Shown here piece by piece: positions 48,799 to 59,139 of a stretch of 64,000 nucleotides of DNA. Made by a program: the position numbers and the translations under genes. How positions within the stretch are numbered: position 1 is the stretch's first letter; each line of letters starts with the position of its first letter. Origin of the DNA: Paraglaciecola sp. T6c (GTDB lineage: Bacteria > Pseudomonadota > Gammaproteobacteria > Enterobacterales > Alteromonadaceae). The stretch spans positions 5,123,006 to 5,187,005 of the forward strand of contig NC_008228.1 in NCBI RefSeq assembly GCF_000014225.1, in the 5' to 3' direction. The notes beneath the pieces were generated by a model. The model ran no database searches, was not told the DNA's origin, and worked only from the letters and a program-made list of their open reading frames with translations.

Positions 48799-49332
48799 TT
48801 ATGCTTGTAACGCGTCTGTGAGACGGTTTAATTTACTTTTAACCGATCCATCAATCACTGTATCACCGGCTTTTATTTTAACTCCGGCAATCAGGGTAGG
48901 GTCGACGCTACAATTCAGCTTAACTTTTCGTGCAAGACGCTTTTCAAGAGCTGCACTGATGTCTGCTTGTTGTTTAGCATTGAGTTCTGTGGCTGATGTA
49001 ACATCAGCTTCAATCTCTTTGTCGAATTCAGCTTTGAATTCACTAAACAATTCAGCGATATCAGGTAACGCTTGAAGGCGTTTATTTTCAGCCAAAACTT
49101 TCACAAAGTTTTGACCATGTTGGTCAAGTTGTTCACCACAGATTTTGTTAAAAATCTCTGCTAGCGACTCAGGAGCAACCGCACCGGACATTAAATTTTT
49201 AATATCCGGATTTTGTGCAACTTGCGCTGCAAAAACTAGCATTTCCTGCCAGCCTGCAATGATTTTCTGCTCAACCGCATAATCGAACGCAGCTTTTGCG
49301 TAAGGGCGAGCAATCGTTGTCAATTCAGACAT
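48799..49332 (-). CDS. atpH: F1Fo ATP synthase delta subunit
   Basis: A 177-aa peripheral-stalk protein that joins the F1 alpha subunits to the b dimer. It starts [21 protein letters not shown] and has the C-terminal [34 protein letters not shown] (in pieces) of the family. Length equals E. coli AtpH (177). Confidence 0.97.
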
Positions 49333-49346
49333 AGCTCAAATTCCCC

Positions 49347-49817
49347 TTATAGCTCGGCGACAAGTTTTTCAACTATGTCACTTTGCGCTGCAGCATCAAT
49401 TTGACGCTCAAGAATTCTCTCAGCACCGGCAACAGCTAACGCTGCGACTTGCTTACGCAAATCTTCTTTTGCACGGTTACGCTCAGCTTCGATTTCAGCA
49501 TGACCTTGAGCAATGATATTCTCACGCTCTTGGTGGGCACGTTGCGTTTCTTCATCAACTATTTGAGAACCACGCTTTTTAGCCTGCTCGATAATTCCAG
49601 CTGCTTGAGTTTTCGCCTCTTTCAACTGCTCTGTTGCTTTCGCTTGAGCTAGTTCTAGATCTTTTTCACCGCGTTCAGACGCAGCAAGACCATCAGCAAT
49701 TTTCTTTTGGCGTTCTTCAATCGCGCCCATAATTGGGGGCCATACAAACTTCATGCAGAACCACACGAAGAATATAAATGCTAGAAGTTCGCCAAATAGA
49801 GTGGCATTGATATTCAA
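49347..49817 (-). CDS. atpF: F1Fo ATP synthase subunit b
   Basis: A 156-aa peripheral stalk subunit. It has one N-terminal membrane helix ([19 protein letters not shown]) followed by a long charged coiled coil rich in Ala, Glu, Lys and Gln. Length equals E. coli AtpF (156). It lies 39 bases after atpE. Confidence 0.97.
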   Translation of the reverse strand: MNINATLFGELLAFIFFVWFCMKFVWPPIMGAIEERQKKIADGLAASERGEKDLELAQAKATEQLKEAKTQAAGIIEQAKKRGSQIVDEETQRAHQERENIIAQGHAEIEAERNRAKEDLRKQVAALAVAGAERILERQIDAAAQSDIVEKLVAEL

Positions 49818-49856
49818 AACCGCTCCTCCTATATTCGTTATTGTCTAGTTAGGTGC

Positions 49857-50111
<255 letters not shown>

Positions 50112-50158
50112 TCACCTTTGTGTTTAAGTTAATGTTAAAAAAATAAAACGTTGTAAAA

Positions 50159-51016
<858 letters not shown>

Positions 51017-51019
51017 TTA

Positions 51020-51406
51020 CTATTTAACGCGACCTAAAAATAATATTACTGGCCACTGGCTTACCAAAGTCACTACGTAACTCAACATCAATGGTAGAGG
51101 CTGAAGATCTTTCCATTGATATGCCACGATGAATAACACTATGGTGGCGAAAAATTTGAGTTTTGAGCCTTTGTTAAATTGCTGCACAACCAGTTTGTTC
51201 TTACTAGCACCGGCGTATCTAAAGGCAAAGTAAGCGAAAATGACGTTTGGGAGTAAACATATAACTCCACCAAACAAGGATGATATTGCCGAGTTTTGTC
51301 CGTAAATTACGGCAAAAAATGCACTTAAGGCGATGATAATAGTCATTTGGCAGTAAAAAATATTTTTTGCCAACGCTCGACCTGGTGCGGTTAAACTCGC
51401 TATCAA
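51020..51406 (-). CDS. atpI: ATP synthase protein I
   Basis: A 128-aa inner-membrane protein with four hydrophobic helices, the first gene of the atp operon. AtpI assists c-ring assembly in some species. It starts at a TTG (LTAPGRALAKNIFYCQM) with GAGGAA four bases upstream; TTG starts are unusual but the site is good. The C-terminus (LPLMLSYVVTLVSQWPVILFL) fits the family. Confidence 0.88.
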   Translation of the reverse strand: MIASLTAPGRALAKNIFYCQMTIIIALSAFFAVIYGQNSAISSLFGGVICLLPNVIFAYFAFRYAGASKNKLVVQQFNKGSKLKFFATIVLFIVAYQWKDLQPLPLMLSYVVTLVSQWPVILFLGRVK

Positions 51407-51445
51407 CTTATTCCTCTACTTGCTGATACCTTCAAAAGCGCCGAA

Positions 51446-51473
51446 AGTATACTTATCTGCGACGAATTTACAA
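51446..51473 (-). promoter_or_regulatory. Candidate sigma-70 promoter of the atp operon
   Basis: On the minus strand TTGTAA (-35) and TATACT (-10) are separated by 16 bases, upstream of atpI and downstream of parB. Confidence 0.5.
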
Positions 51474-51507
51474 CTGAAAAGGGTATTTCGACTGCCTATT
51501 TGTAACA

Positions 51508-52380
51508 TTACTTTATGTGCAACAAAATTCCGTCTAATTCATCTAAACTGGAGAAATTAATCACGACTTTGCCTTTCCCCTTAGCATTGTGCGCAATTTG
51601 TACTGGAGCACCTAAGTTTTGCGACAATTCGTCTTGTAAACGCACCACGTCAGGATCAAGTTTTTTCTCTTCTTTGGGGCTGGCTGGCTCTAGGAATTTG
51701 CGAACTAAGTTTTCAGTGTCTCTGACGGTCAAGCCTTTACCTGACACGATATGAGCAGCTTCTAGCTGGGAATCACCTTCTAGGCCAAGTAACGCTCTAG
51801 CATGACCCATTTCAATGTCACCGTGCTCCAATAATAATTTAACATCGTCATGCAAATTATTAAGGCGCAATAAGTTCGTTACGGTCGTACGAGATTTGCC
51901 GACTGCGGTGGCCACCTCTTGGTGGGTTAATTCAAATTCGCTCATGAGGCGCTCTAATGCTTGAGCTTCTTCCATTGCGTTAAGATCTTCACGCTGAATG
52001 TTTTCAATAAGCGCAATAGCAACAGCAGCTTCGTCGGGTACGTCTTTGACCAAGCAAGGCACCGTCTCTAAACCAGCTAACTGCGATGCACGCCAACGAC
52101 GCTCTCCGGCAATAATTTCAAATTCGTTAATGCCTACCGCGCGCACGATAATAGGTTGAATAATACCCTGTGAGCGAATAGAAGATGCTAATTCTTCCAA
52201 GGCATCTGGCGACATGTCTTTACGGGGTTGGTATTTTCCGGGCTTAAGAAACTCAACAGCTAACTGCTGTAATTCGCTGTCATTTTGTTGCGACTGCTGA
52301 CCTTCCGCATTTCGTGATGCCTGACTTGTCGCCAACAACGCATCTAGCCCTCTTCCTAATCCTCGTTTTTTTGCTGACAT
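51508..52380 (-). CDS. parB: Chromosome-partitioning protein ParB
   Basis: A 290-aa CTPase clamp that loads at parS and spreads. The N-terminal basic stretch KKRGLGRGLDALLA is followed by the CTP-binding core with GERRWRASQLAG, then a helix-turn-helix (HQEVATAVGKSRTTVTNLLRL) and a C-terminal dimerisation domain. It lies 33 bases after parA and before the atp operon. Two parS-like sequences in this window provide candidate binding sites. Confidence 0.96.
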   Translation of the reverse strand: MSAKKRGLGRGLDALLATSQASRNAEGQQSQQNDSELQQLAVEFLKPGKYQPRKDMSPDALEELASSIRSQGIIQPIIVRAVGINEFEIIAGERRWRASQLAGLETVPCLVKDVPDEAAVAIALIENIQREDLNAMEEAQALERLMSEFELTHQEVATAVGKSRTTVTNLLRLNNLHDDVKLLLEHGDIEMGHARALLGLEGDSQLEAAHIVSGKGLTVRDTENLVRKFLEPASPKEEKKLDPDVVRLQDELSQNLGAPVQIAHNAKGKGKVVINFSSLDELDGILLHIK

Positions 52381-52413
52381 GTATTTCTCTATTCGACCCG
52401 TATTGATGTTAAG

Positions 52414-53202
52414 TTAACTAACGTTAGCTATATTTTCTTTTTTACTACGACGCAGTATTTCACCGGCAAGTGCTAAGTACGCTTTTGACCCTGTTGAAGA
52501 GCGGTCGTAATACATTGCAGGAGTACCAAAACTTGGGGCTTCCGCTAAACGTACATTGCGCGGAATAACCGTGCGATATACCTGTTCACCAAAATGACGC
52601 TTTAATTGCTCGGATACATCGTTAGCAAGGCGATTGCGCGGATCGTACATGGTGCGCAACACCCCTTCAATTGTTAATTCTGGATTTACCACTGAAGCAA
52701 GCTTTTTAATGGTATCCATCAATGCGGTTAGCCCTTCAAGCGCATAATATTCGCACTGCATAGGTACTAAAACTGAATCAGCCGCCGCCATAGCGTTAAC
52801 GGTTAGTTGGTTAAGCGAAGGAGGGCAATCGATAAAAATGAAGTCATAGTAATTGCGTACAGGAGCGAGTGCATTGCGCAACCGCACTTCGCGAGCAAAC
52901 ACTTCCATCAGTTTAATTTCGGCAGCGGTAACGTCTGTGTTAGCGGCAATCAAGTCGTATTTACCTGACGTATCTGAAATAACCACATCCTTGATCGGTT
53001 TTTCTTCGATCAATAGTTCATAGCAGGTATTGGGGGCGTCGTATTTATCAACACCGCTACCCATGGTGGCGTTACCTTGTGGATCTAAGTCGATCAATAA
53101 GACTTTACGCTTAGTTGCCGCCATTGAAGCAGCCACGTTCACCGCAGTAGTGGTTTTACCTACGCCACCTTTTTGATTGGCTATGGCAATGACTTTTCCC
53201 AA
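52414..53202 (-). CDS. parA: Chromosome-partitioning ATPase ParA (Soj)
   Basis: A 262-aa Walker ATPase with deviant Walker A KGGVGKTT, switch region FIDCPPSLNQLTVNAM and LVPMQCEYYALEGL. It drives segregation of ParB-parS complexes. The TTG at 53202, giving the usual MGKVIAIANQKGG start, is preferred; GGAA lies seven bases upstream, and the 16-codon upstream extension is not family-like. The gene follows rsmG by 111 bases. Confidence 0.96.
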   Translation of the reverse strand: MGKVIAIANQKGGVGKTTTAVNVAASMAATKRKVLLIDLDPQGNATMGSGVDKYDAPNTCYELLIEEKPIKDVVISDTSGKYDLIAANTDVTAAEIKLMEVFAREVRLRNALAPVRNYYDFIFIDCPPSLNQLTVNAMAAADSVLVPMQCEYYALEGLTALMDTIKKLASVVNPELTIEGVLRTMYDPRNRLANDVSEQLKRHFGEQVYRTVIPRNVRLAEAPSFGTPAMYYDRSSTGSKAYLALAGEILRRSKKENIANVS

Positions 53203-53313
53203 AATAGTATTCCAGTGGTTATTTGACGCTATTGAGTGACATTCAGTCAAATAGCGCGATAAAAAAATTATCTGCAGAAGATAATGCTTTTAACGTTAAA
53301 AAGAAATGTTCAT

Positions 53314-53952
53314 TTATGACTTAACAATCTTTATCAGATGCCTATCGCCATCCAATTCAGGTACCTGCAACTGAACAATCTCAGTGACGGCAAAGCCCGC
53401 AGGCAAATCGTCTATTTCTTGTTGAGGTAATTGCCCTTTAAGTGCGATGAAAGTTCCATCGTTTCCAATCAAGTGCTGGCACCAGTTCAACATGTCATTT
53501 AGTGACGCGAACGCTCGGCTTAAAACACCATTGAGCTGATGAGGGCTGACATAATCTTCTACTCTAGATTGAACAGGTTGAATATTATCGAGTTTCAACT
53601 CATAAGCAACTTGCTTCATGAATCTAACACGCTTCCCCAGGCTATCAAGCAAGGTAAAATGCGTTTCGGGTAACATGATAGCAAGTGGTATCCCTGGTAA
53701 ACCAGGGCCTGTTCCCACATCAATGTAGTGGCTTTGAGATAGATGCTGCGCAACAACGATGGAGTCCATGATGTGTTTTAACAACATAGACTCAACGTCT
53801 CGTACTGACGTTAGGTTGTAGGTTTTATTCCATTTATCGATCATTTGCACAAAACCAACTAACTGGCTGATCTGATCTTTTGTTACCTGTAGATCAGTGC
53901 GCTTGATATGTGTACTAAGTAAACCTGTTAAGTACTCTGTGTTATCTGACAT
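53314..53952 (-). CDS. rsmG: 16S rRNA m7G527 methyltransferase
   Basis: A 212-aa SAM-dependent enzyme that makes m7G at 16S position 527; loss gives low-level streptomycin resistance in E. coli. It has [13 protein letters not shown], the SAM loop [21 protein letters not shown] and [15 protein letters not shown]. Its ATG overlaps the mnmG stop by one base (TAATG), so the two are translationally coupled. Confidence 0.96.
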
Positions 53953-55853
53953 TATGCAGTTTTACGCTCTGTTTTTCTAAGCAAGCCGTGCTTTTTCAAA
54001 TAGACCAGAAGCAAAGAAATAGCGGCTGGGGTAATACCTGATATACGTGAAGCTAAACCTAATGTTTCAGGTTTGGCGTCGCTTAGCTTCGCCACAACTT
54101 CATTTGATAGGCCTGAAATCTGGCTGTAATCGAAATCAAGAGGGATCAAAGTATTTTCATTTTTACGTGATTTTGCGATCTCATCTTGCTGGCGTTCAAT
54201 ATAGCCCGCGTATTTGATCTGTATTTCTACTTGCTCCGCCGCTTTAGGATCGGTGATCCCAGGGCCAAATTCAGTGACGTTCATTAACGTTTCATACGTC
54301 ATTTCAGGACGACGGATTAAATCTTCTAAGGTATTTTCTTTACTTAATGCATTTTTCAACAATGGATTCAGTGCTTCTGCTGCTGCATGCTTAGGATGTA
54401 CCCAAGTATCGCGCAGACGCTGGCGTTCAAGCTCGATGGCTTCCAGTTTAATATTGAATGCTTGCCAGCGTTCTTCATCAACTAAACCTAGCTCATGACC
54501 CTTGGCCGTTAACCTAATGTCTGCGTTATCTTCACGTAACAACAAGCGGTATTCAGCGCGGCTAGTGAACATGCGATAGGGTTCTTTGGTGCCCATGGTA
54601 GCCAGATCGTCGATCAGTACTCCCATGTATGCTTCATCGCGACGTAGGATCAACGGATCCTTACCTTGACACTGTAAAGATGCATTTGCTCCGGCAATTA
54701 AACCTTGTGCCCCAGCTTCTTCATAGCCCGTGGTACCGTTGATTTGACCAGCGAAGAACAAGCCTTTAATAAACTTGGTCTCAAGAGTTTGTTTTAGATC
54801 TCGCGGATCAAAGAAATCATATTCGATCGCATATCCTGGACGAATAATATGTGCATTTTCGAAACCTTTGATTGAACGAACGAGCTCAAACTGAACATCA
54901 AATGGGAGGCTTGTCGATATTCCGTTTGGATATACTTCAATACTGTTCAAGCCTTCAGGTTCTACAAATATCTGATGAGAATCTTTATCTGCAAAGCGAT
55001 TAATTTTGTCTTCTATCGAAGGACAATAGCGTGGGCCAATTCCCTCTATCACCCCAGTGTACATAGGGGAACGGTCTAGTCCACCACGAATGATATCGTG
55101 GGTTTTACTGTTTGTATGGGTGATGTAACACGCAATTTGTCTTGGATGGTCTTCCCTTTTTCCCATAAATGAAAATACAGGAGTAGGGCTGTCACCTAAT
55201 TGCTCTTGCATCACACTGTAGTCAAGTGTTCTGGCATCCAAACGTGCGGGAGTACCCGTTTTTAAACGTGATACACGAAAAGGTAAAGCACGTAAGCGAT
55301 CTGCTAACGCAATCGAAGGAGGATCGCCGGCACGGCCTCCTTTGTAATTTTCCATGCCGATGTGAATGGTACCACCTAAAAACGTGCCTACAGTGATTAC
55401 AACGGATTTCGCACGGAATTTAAGACCCATCTGAGTCACCACACCTGTGACTTGATCGTTTTCCACGATAAGATCATCACAAGATTGTTGGAAAAGAGTG
55501 AGGTTGTCCTGATGTTCAACGATATCGCGAATAGCTGATCGATATAAGGATCTATCCGCTTGTGCGCGCGTTGCTCTTACGGCAGGCCCTTTGCTTGAAT
55601 TCAGTGTTCTGAACTGGATCCCGCCTTTGTCGATAGCTTTAGCCATACTGCCACCTAAAGCATCAATTTCTTTTACAAGGTGACCTTTGCCGATCCCACC
55701 AATTGCTGGGTTACATGACATCTGACCTAAAGTTTCAACGTTATGTGTCAGTAACAGGGTTTTTGATCCCATACGCGCAGCAGCAAGGGCCGCTTCAGTG
55801 CCTGCGTGACCACCACCAACTACGATTACGTCAAATTGTTGTTGATAAAACAT
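53952..55853 (-). CDS. mnmG: tRNA uridine-5-carboxymethylaminomethyl synthesis protein MnmG (GidA)
   Basis: A 633-aa FAD protein which, with MnmE, modifies wobble uridine (cmnm5U34). The FAD site is [44 protein letters not shown] and GTPARLD are family signatures. E. coli MnmG is 629 aa. Its 5' end faces oriC, the standard gammaproteobacterial arrangement, and it is transcribed away from the origin. Confidence 0.97.
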
Positions 55854-55950
55854 TTAGTACCTCTTCAATCATGTATATCCCAAAAAAGGGGCGCGTATTC
55901 TATATGTTATTTTGCTGAAGTGAAATGCTTAAAATTCATTCAGAAGATCG

Positions 55951-56010
55951 AACCGATCTTGCTTAATCTTTATATGATCTATTTAGATCTTTACTTAATG
56001 TTATTATTAT
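55951..56010. other. DNA-unwinding element of oriC
   Basis: An AT-rich stretch with three GATCTT/GATCTA 13-mer-like repeats (near 55955, 55976 and 55986), followed by TTATTATTATTAG. It is on the mnmG side of the DnaA boxes, as in E. coli. Confidence 0.7.
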
Positions 56011-56026
56011 TAGTGATCGCTGGATC

Positions 56027-56035
56027 TGTGTGTAA
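56027..56035 (-). promoter_or_regulatory. DnaA box, one mismatch
   Basis: TGTGTGTAA, reverse complement TTACACACA, differs from TTATNCACA at one base. It is inside oriC. Confidence 0.55.
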
Positions 56036-56131
56036 GCATTATTAATACAATATTATCAGTAGCTTACGTTGAACTTTTCATTGTGATCATTCATTGATCT
56101 ATTTTGTATAGCTTGGGGGTAAGTAGCGATC

Positions 56132-56140
56132 TTATCCACA
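56132..56140 (+). promoter_or_regulatory. DnaA box, consensus
   Basis: TTATCCACA, the strongest DnaA-box sequence, flanked by GATC sites at 56128 and 56145 inside oriC. Confidence 0.92.
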
Positions 56141-56237
56141 AGTGGATCCGCGCCTATATTTATCAAGTGGATATGTAGTGATTATACAGCAGTTATTCAG
56201 TATTTTGTGCACAATAAAGGATAAGGTTTGATCTAAC

Positions 56238-56246
56238 TGTGTATAA
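56238..56246 (-). promoter_or_regulatory. DnaA box
   Basis: TGTGTATAA, reverse complement TTATACACA, a perfect TTATNCACA match inside oriC. Confidence 0.85.
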
Positions 56247-56329
56247 AATGTGATCTTCTTCCGTAAGATCAGTCCAGAAACCCTATTCTACATGACCTAT
56301 ACCTTTTAGATCACGATCTTCGATCGAGT

Positions 56330-56338
56330 TGTGTATAA
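56330..56338 (-). promoter_or_regulatory. DnaA box
   Basis: TGTGTATAA again, reverse complement TTATACACA, at the right edge of the GATC cluster. Confidence 0.85.
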
Positions 56339-56350
56339 CTGCTGGATCTA

Positions 56351-56909
56351 AGCAAAAATTAAATTACGATTTTTTTAAAATAAATGGAAAAAAGCGCTAA
56401 AAACACTTAATTAAGGCCGCTAGAGCATTTCTCATCTAGAGTTGAGCAAGATATTGGGGCGCAATTTTTCTGAAAATTTTTATAAAAGAGAGTAAATGAG
56501 CGGCTAAAAAGATCCTAAAGTAAGATCCAACTAACGAATATCTTGTTTCTGAGGATCCTTTCTTATGAGCATGAGCTTTCCTTTCCGGCTATTTATTGCA
56601 TTTCTTAATGTTAAAGGTGTCCACTTATACTGTTCGGCATAACCTACGATGATGGTTGAGTGAGGATCATATCGCCTATTTAAGCGTGAAACGCACAGAT
56701 TAAATACTCGTGAGCGGACATGGTTTATTAAAGAGATGTAACCACTTGTGCCGCATTGACTAGCTTAATTTTATTGGACAAGAGGATAGGGATAGCGCGT
56801 GATTATAGGGCCAACTTGGGAGCAGAAATCGAAAGATGGCTTTTACGGTTTTATTTATCGCCAAGAAAACGCCGCTATATGGGTATATCTAGCGACGAAT
56901 TACTATCCC
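56351..56909. other. Right flank of oriC
   Basis: A 560-base region between the GATC-dense core and the dnaC-like stop. Four more GATC sites (56511, 56524, 56554, 56665) are scattered through it. A 54-codon plus-strand frame begins at 56799 and runs into the dnaC 3' end (listed separately). No terminator for the dnaC transcript is obvious. Confidence 0.5.
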
Positions 56910-56963
56910 TTATTTTACTTGATTAGGCTGATAACCGGTGGCTCGATGAGTTTCTACTTGTGA
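56799..56963 (+). CDS. Possible 54-aa protein, antisense to the end of dnaC (weak)
   Basis: A GTG-started frame preceded by AGGATAGGG. The product is aromatic-rich (GPTWEQKSKDGFYGFIYRQE, then AIWVYLATNYYPLFYLIRL), with a hydrophobic stretch. It overlaps the dnaC-like 3' end by 54 bases on the opposite strand. No family is recognised; it could be a chance frame or a remnant. Confidence 0.25.
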   Translation: MIIGPTWEQKSKDGFYGFIYRQENAAIWVYLATNYYPLFYLIRLITGGSMSFYL

Positions 56964-57725
56964 AGGAATAATCTCTTTGCGGCGACTTGGCCCTTCAAAG
57001 CGAACCTTGTAGGTATCGTATTCTTTGATTGACTCAAAACAGTAGCTACCTAGGGCTTGTTCGAGTTCAGCCAGGTTATGGTTGGTGATCAGTATGCAGT
57101 TTTTATTGTGTGCTAGACGCTGTCTTAGTAAATTCCCCAACCAGCTTTGGGCGTTCTTCTTAAGTGAAGACTCATTGACACACACTTCATCCAATATTAA
57201 TAAATCGACGTCGAGTAGTTCTTGGTTTATTTCACGAAATTTCTCGCCTACTTTATCTGTCGCACTGTAATCGTATGAGAAGAAGCGCATTTCTAGCAGT
57301 GTTGAAAGTTGTCTGTATAAAACGGTGATCTCGTATTGATTGATCAACTCGTGCGCAATAGCACCAGCGGTGTGAGATTTTCCACGGCCATAATCCCCAT
57401 AAAAGATCATCATATGCGAGCCACTTTTGCGCCAAGCGGGATCCTCATGGGCTGCTATAAATGAATGAGCGATACTTATCGCTTCTTTTACATCGTCGCT
57501 GTCTTGAATAAGGTTGTCGAAGGTCCACTTAGGATTAAGATCAGATCGTCCATGTAAAGTTTGAATTCGGGCGCGTTTGCCGTCTTTTTGTAGTTGGCGC
57601 ACGTCACGGTTGGCAAGGGCTTCGTGTTCGAGCCTTACCGTCTTATAATCAGTATAGGTATCAGGAATGTGTTTCCTGCCAAGCGTTTTACCGAGTTGAG
57701 CGATTCTGTCTTTCAAACTTAGCAT
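56910..57725 (-). CDS. dnaC: DnaC-like helicase loader ATPase
   Basis: A 271-aa AAA+ protein. Walker A is at residues 110-117 (GDYGRGKS), Walker B ends D179-E180 (LLILDEVC), sensor I is in ILITNHNL, and LFxx-type C-terminal residues include YKVRFEGPSRRKE. This is the DnaC/phage-replication-protein family, which loads the replicative helicase DnaB. It is slightly longer than E. coli DnaC (245 aa). It lies 19 bases after the dnaT-like gene in the mioC-dnaT-dnaC operon, with its 3' end towards oriC. Confidence 0.85.
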   Translation of the reverse strand: MLSLKDRIAQLGKTLGRKHIPDTYTDYKTVRLEHEALANRDVRQLQKDGKRARIQTLHGRSDLNPKWTFDNLIQDSDDVKEAISIAHSFIAAHEDPAWRKSGSHMMIFYGDYGRGKSHTAGAIAHELINQYEITVLYRQLSTLLEMRFFSYDYSATDKVGEKFREINQELLDVDLLILDEVCVNESSLKKNAQSWLGNLLRQRLAHNKNCILITNHNLAELEQALGSYCFESIKEYDTYKVRFEGPSRRKEIIPSQVETHRATGYQPNQVK

Positions 57726-57744
57726 GTTAATTTTCCGCTAATGA

Positions 57745-58419
57745 TCATGAGTTAGAGGTAGTCTTTGCTTTGCTACTGTATTTAGCAACAAGGTTTTTGG
57801 CATTTTCATCCGCAACAACGCCTGCTTTGGCCGTGACGATTTGATTACCCACCTTGTGAATAGCCTTGATGTTTTTAGCTAAGCGTTTTTGTTTAACGTT
57901 AAATACAAATTTCTGCGTCCACTGAAACTGCGTAAATTGAGTTTGAGGGCGTCCTAACCAGTAGGCTACAAAATCACCCAGTTCGTGGTCAGAGAAGTCA
58001 CTATCAATGATGCCTACTAGTTTAGCTAAATCTTGATACAAAGTTGCGTTTGGGGTCCAGTTTGCACTCATCTTTTGCCACTGTAAATGGAGCTGGCTGT
58101 AATCATCAGGTTTGATCATGAGTAAGGGTAAGGTAAGAATTTTTCCATTAAAACTCTTATTCAAATCAACCTCTTCGACAAAACTGACTAACTCAACATG
58201 AAGCAATTCTTTGATTAGGTTATTCACTTGTCGGCCAAGGTTGAATTTACTTTCTTTTGCATTGAGCATGCTTAATAGCGATTTGTAATTTAATGCGGGC
58301 GTATTACCTGTTGTTCTATCAACAGTGGGTCTCAAACCCATCAAATATAACACCCTGGCATCGTTGCTCACGGCTTGATTAAGTGCTTTTTGCTCTGCTT
58401 CGTTTAACCAGGTGTCCAA
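57745..58419 (-). CDS. dnaT: DnaT-like primosomal protein
   Basis: A 224-aa protein. The C-terminal half carries the DnaT domain signature GDFVAYWLGRPQTQFTQFQWTQKFVFNV (in pieces; the GRP and QW-x-x-KF elements are key). The N-terminal half (LNQAVSNDARVLYLMGLRPTVD) is a small helical, probably oligomerisation domain. In E. coli DnaT works with PriA, PriB and DnaC in replication restart. It starts three bases after the mioC stop and precedes the dnaC-like gene. Confidence 0.78.
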   Translation of the reverse strand: MDTWLNEAEQKALNQAVSNDARVLYLMGLRPTVDRTTGNTPALNYKSLLSMLNAKESKFNLGRQVNNLIKELLHVELVSFVEEVDLNKSFNGKILTLPLLMIKPDDYSQLHLQWQKMSANWTPNATLYQDLAKLVGIIDSDFSDHELGDFVAYWLGRPQTQFTQFQWTQKFVFNVKQKRLAKNIKAIHKVGNQIVTAKAGVVADENAKNLVAKYSSKAKTTSNS

Positions 58420-58422
58420 TTG

Positions 58423-58860
58423 TTAACCTCTACTGCTTATCCAAGTTTCTAACCACTCCACGGCGGCGTTTTCTGGAATAGGGTGATGAAGTACATCAAT
58501 ATTTAGTGCTGGAGCATCCAATCTTGCACCACTGTTTTTTAATACTTGTTCCATTTTGGCTGCGCCATAACAAAAAGTGTCATAGCTACTGTCTCCCAAT
58601 CCAATGACGATAAAAGATACATCGCTGACGTCTGTGGTTTCTATTTGCTTTGCGAAGCGCTGAATATTGTCTGGTAAATCACCTGCTCCATGAGTAGAGG
58701 TACAAATAATCCAAATAGCTGAATGAGAAATATCAGGTAAGTCGGGAGTCAAATGTACATTCGAAGCTAGTTGATGTTTACTCAATGTTTCCTGTAACGC
58801 TTCTGCAACGTATTCGCTGGCACCGAGCATGCTGCCGACAATTATTTCAAAATCTACCAT
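58423..58860 (-). CDS. mioC: MioC flavodoxin-like protein
   Basis: A 145-aa FMN-binding flavodoxin. It has the phosphate-loop region IIVGSMLGASEYVAEAL, the STHGAGDLPDN segment and GLGDSSYDTFCYGAAKMEQVLKNSGA, close to E. coli MioC (147 aa). MioC has been linked to biotin synthase electron transfer. In E. coli it flanks oriC; here dnaT and dnaC lie between it and the origin and are joined to it as an operon. Confidence 0.92.
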   Translation of the reverse strand: MVDFEIIVGSMLGASEYVAEALQETLSKHQLASNVHLTPDLPDISHSAIWIICTSTHGAGDLPDNIQRFAKQIETTDVSDVSFIVIGLGDSSYDTFCYGAAKMEQVLKNSGARLDAPALNIDVLHHPIPENAAVEWLETWISSRG

Positions 58861-59139
58861 TATTCTCTCTCGTTATTGACTGAACTCATTGTACCTTGCA
58901 TAGATTGGCGCGACTACGTATTAACTCAAGGCATAAAAGAGATAGGCTGAAAAATACAACCAAGTTAAGTAAATTTAACCTAGTGTTTGCCATTAATCAC
59001 TTCGTGACTAAGTTAATGATTAATCTGAGTGTTTTTTCAACATGATATGTCAAACAATAATAACGAGCCACGCTAGTCAGTGTGTCTCGATATAAAGTGG
59101 TTAGCTAGTACCGGCATGTAGATTAGAGCGTGCTAAAAG

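Larger units (their letters stand above)
55940..56350. other. oriC: Chromosomal origin of replication, oriC
   Basis: Seventeen GATC (Dam/SeqA) sites lie between 55946 and 56348, where about one or two would be expected by chance. On the mnmG side an AT-rich run with GATCTATTTAGATCTTT and related repeats resembles the 13-mer unwinding element GATCTNTTNTTTT. DnaA boxes follow (listed separately). The location between mnmG and the mioC operon matches E. coli oriC. Confidence 0.92.
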
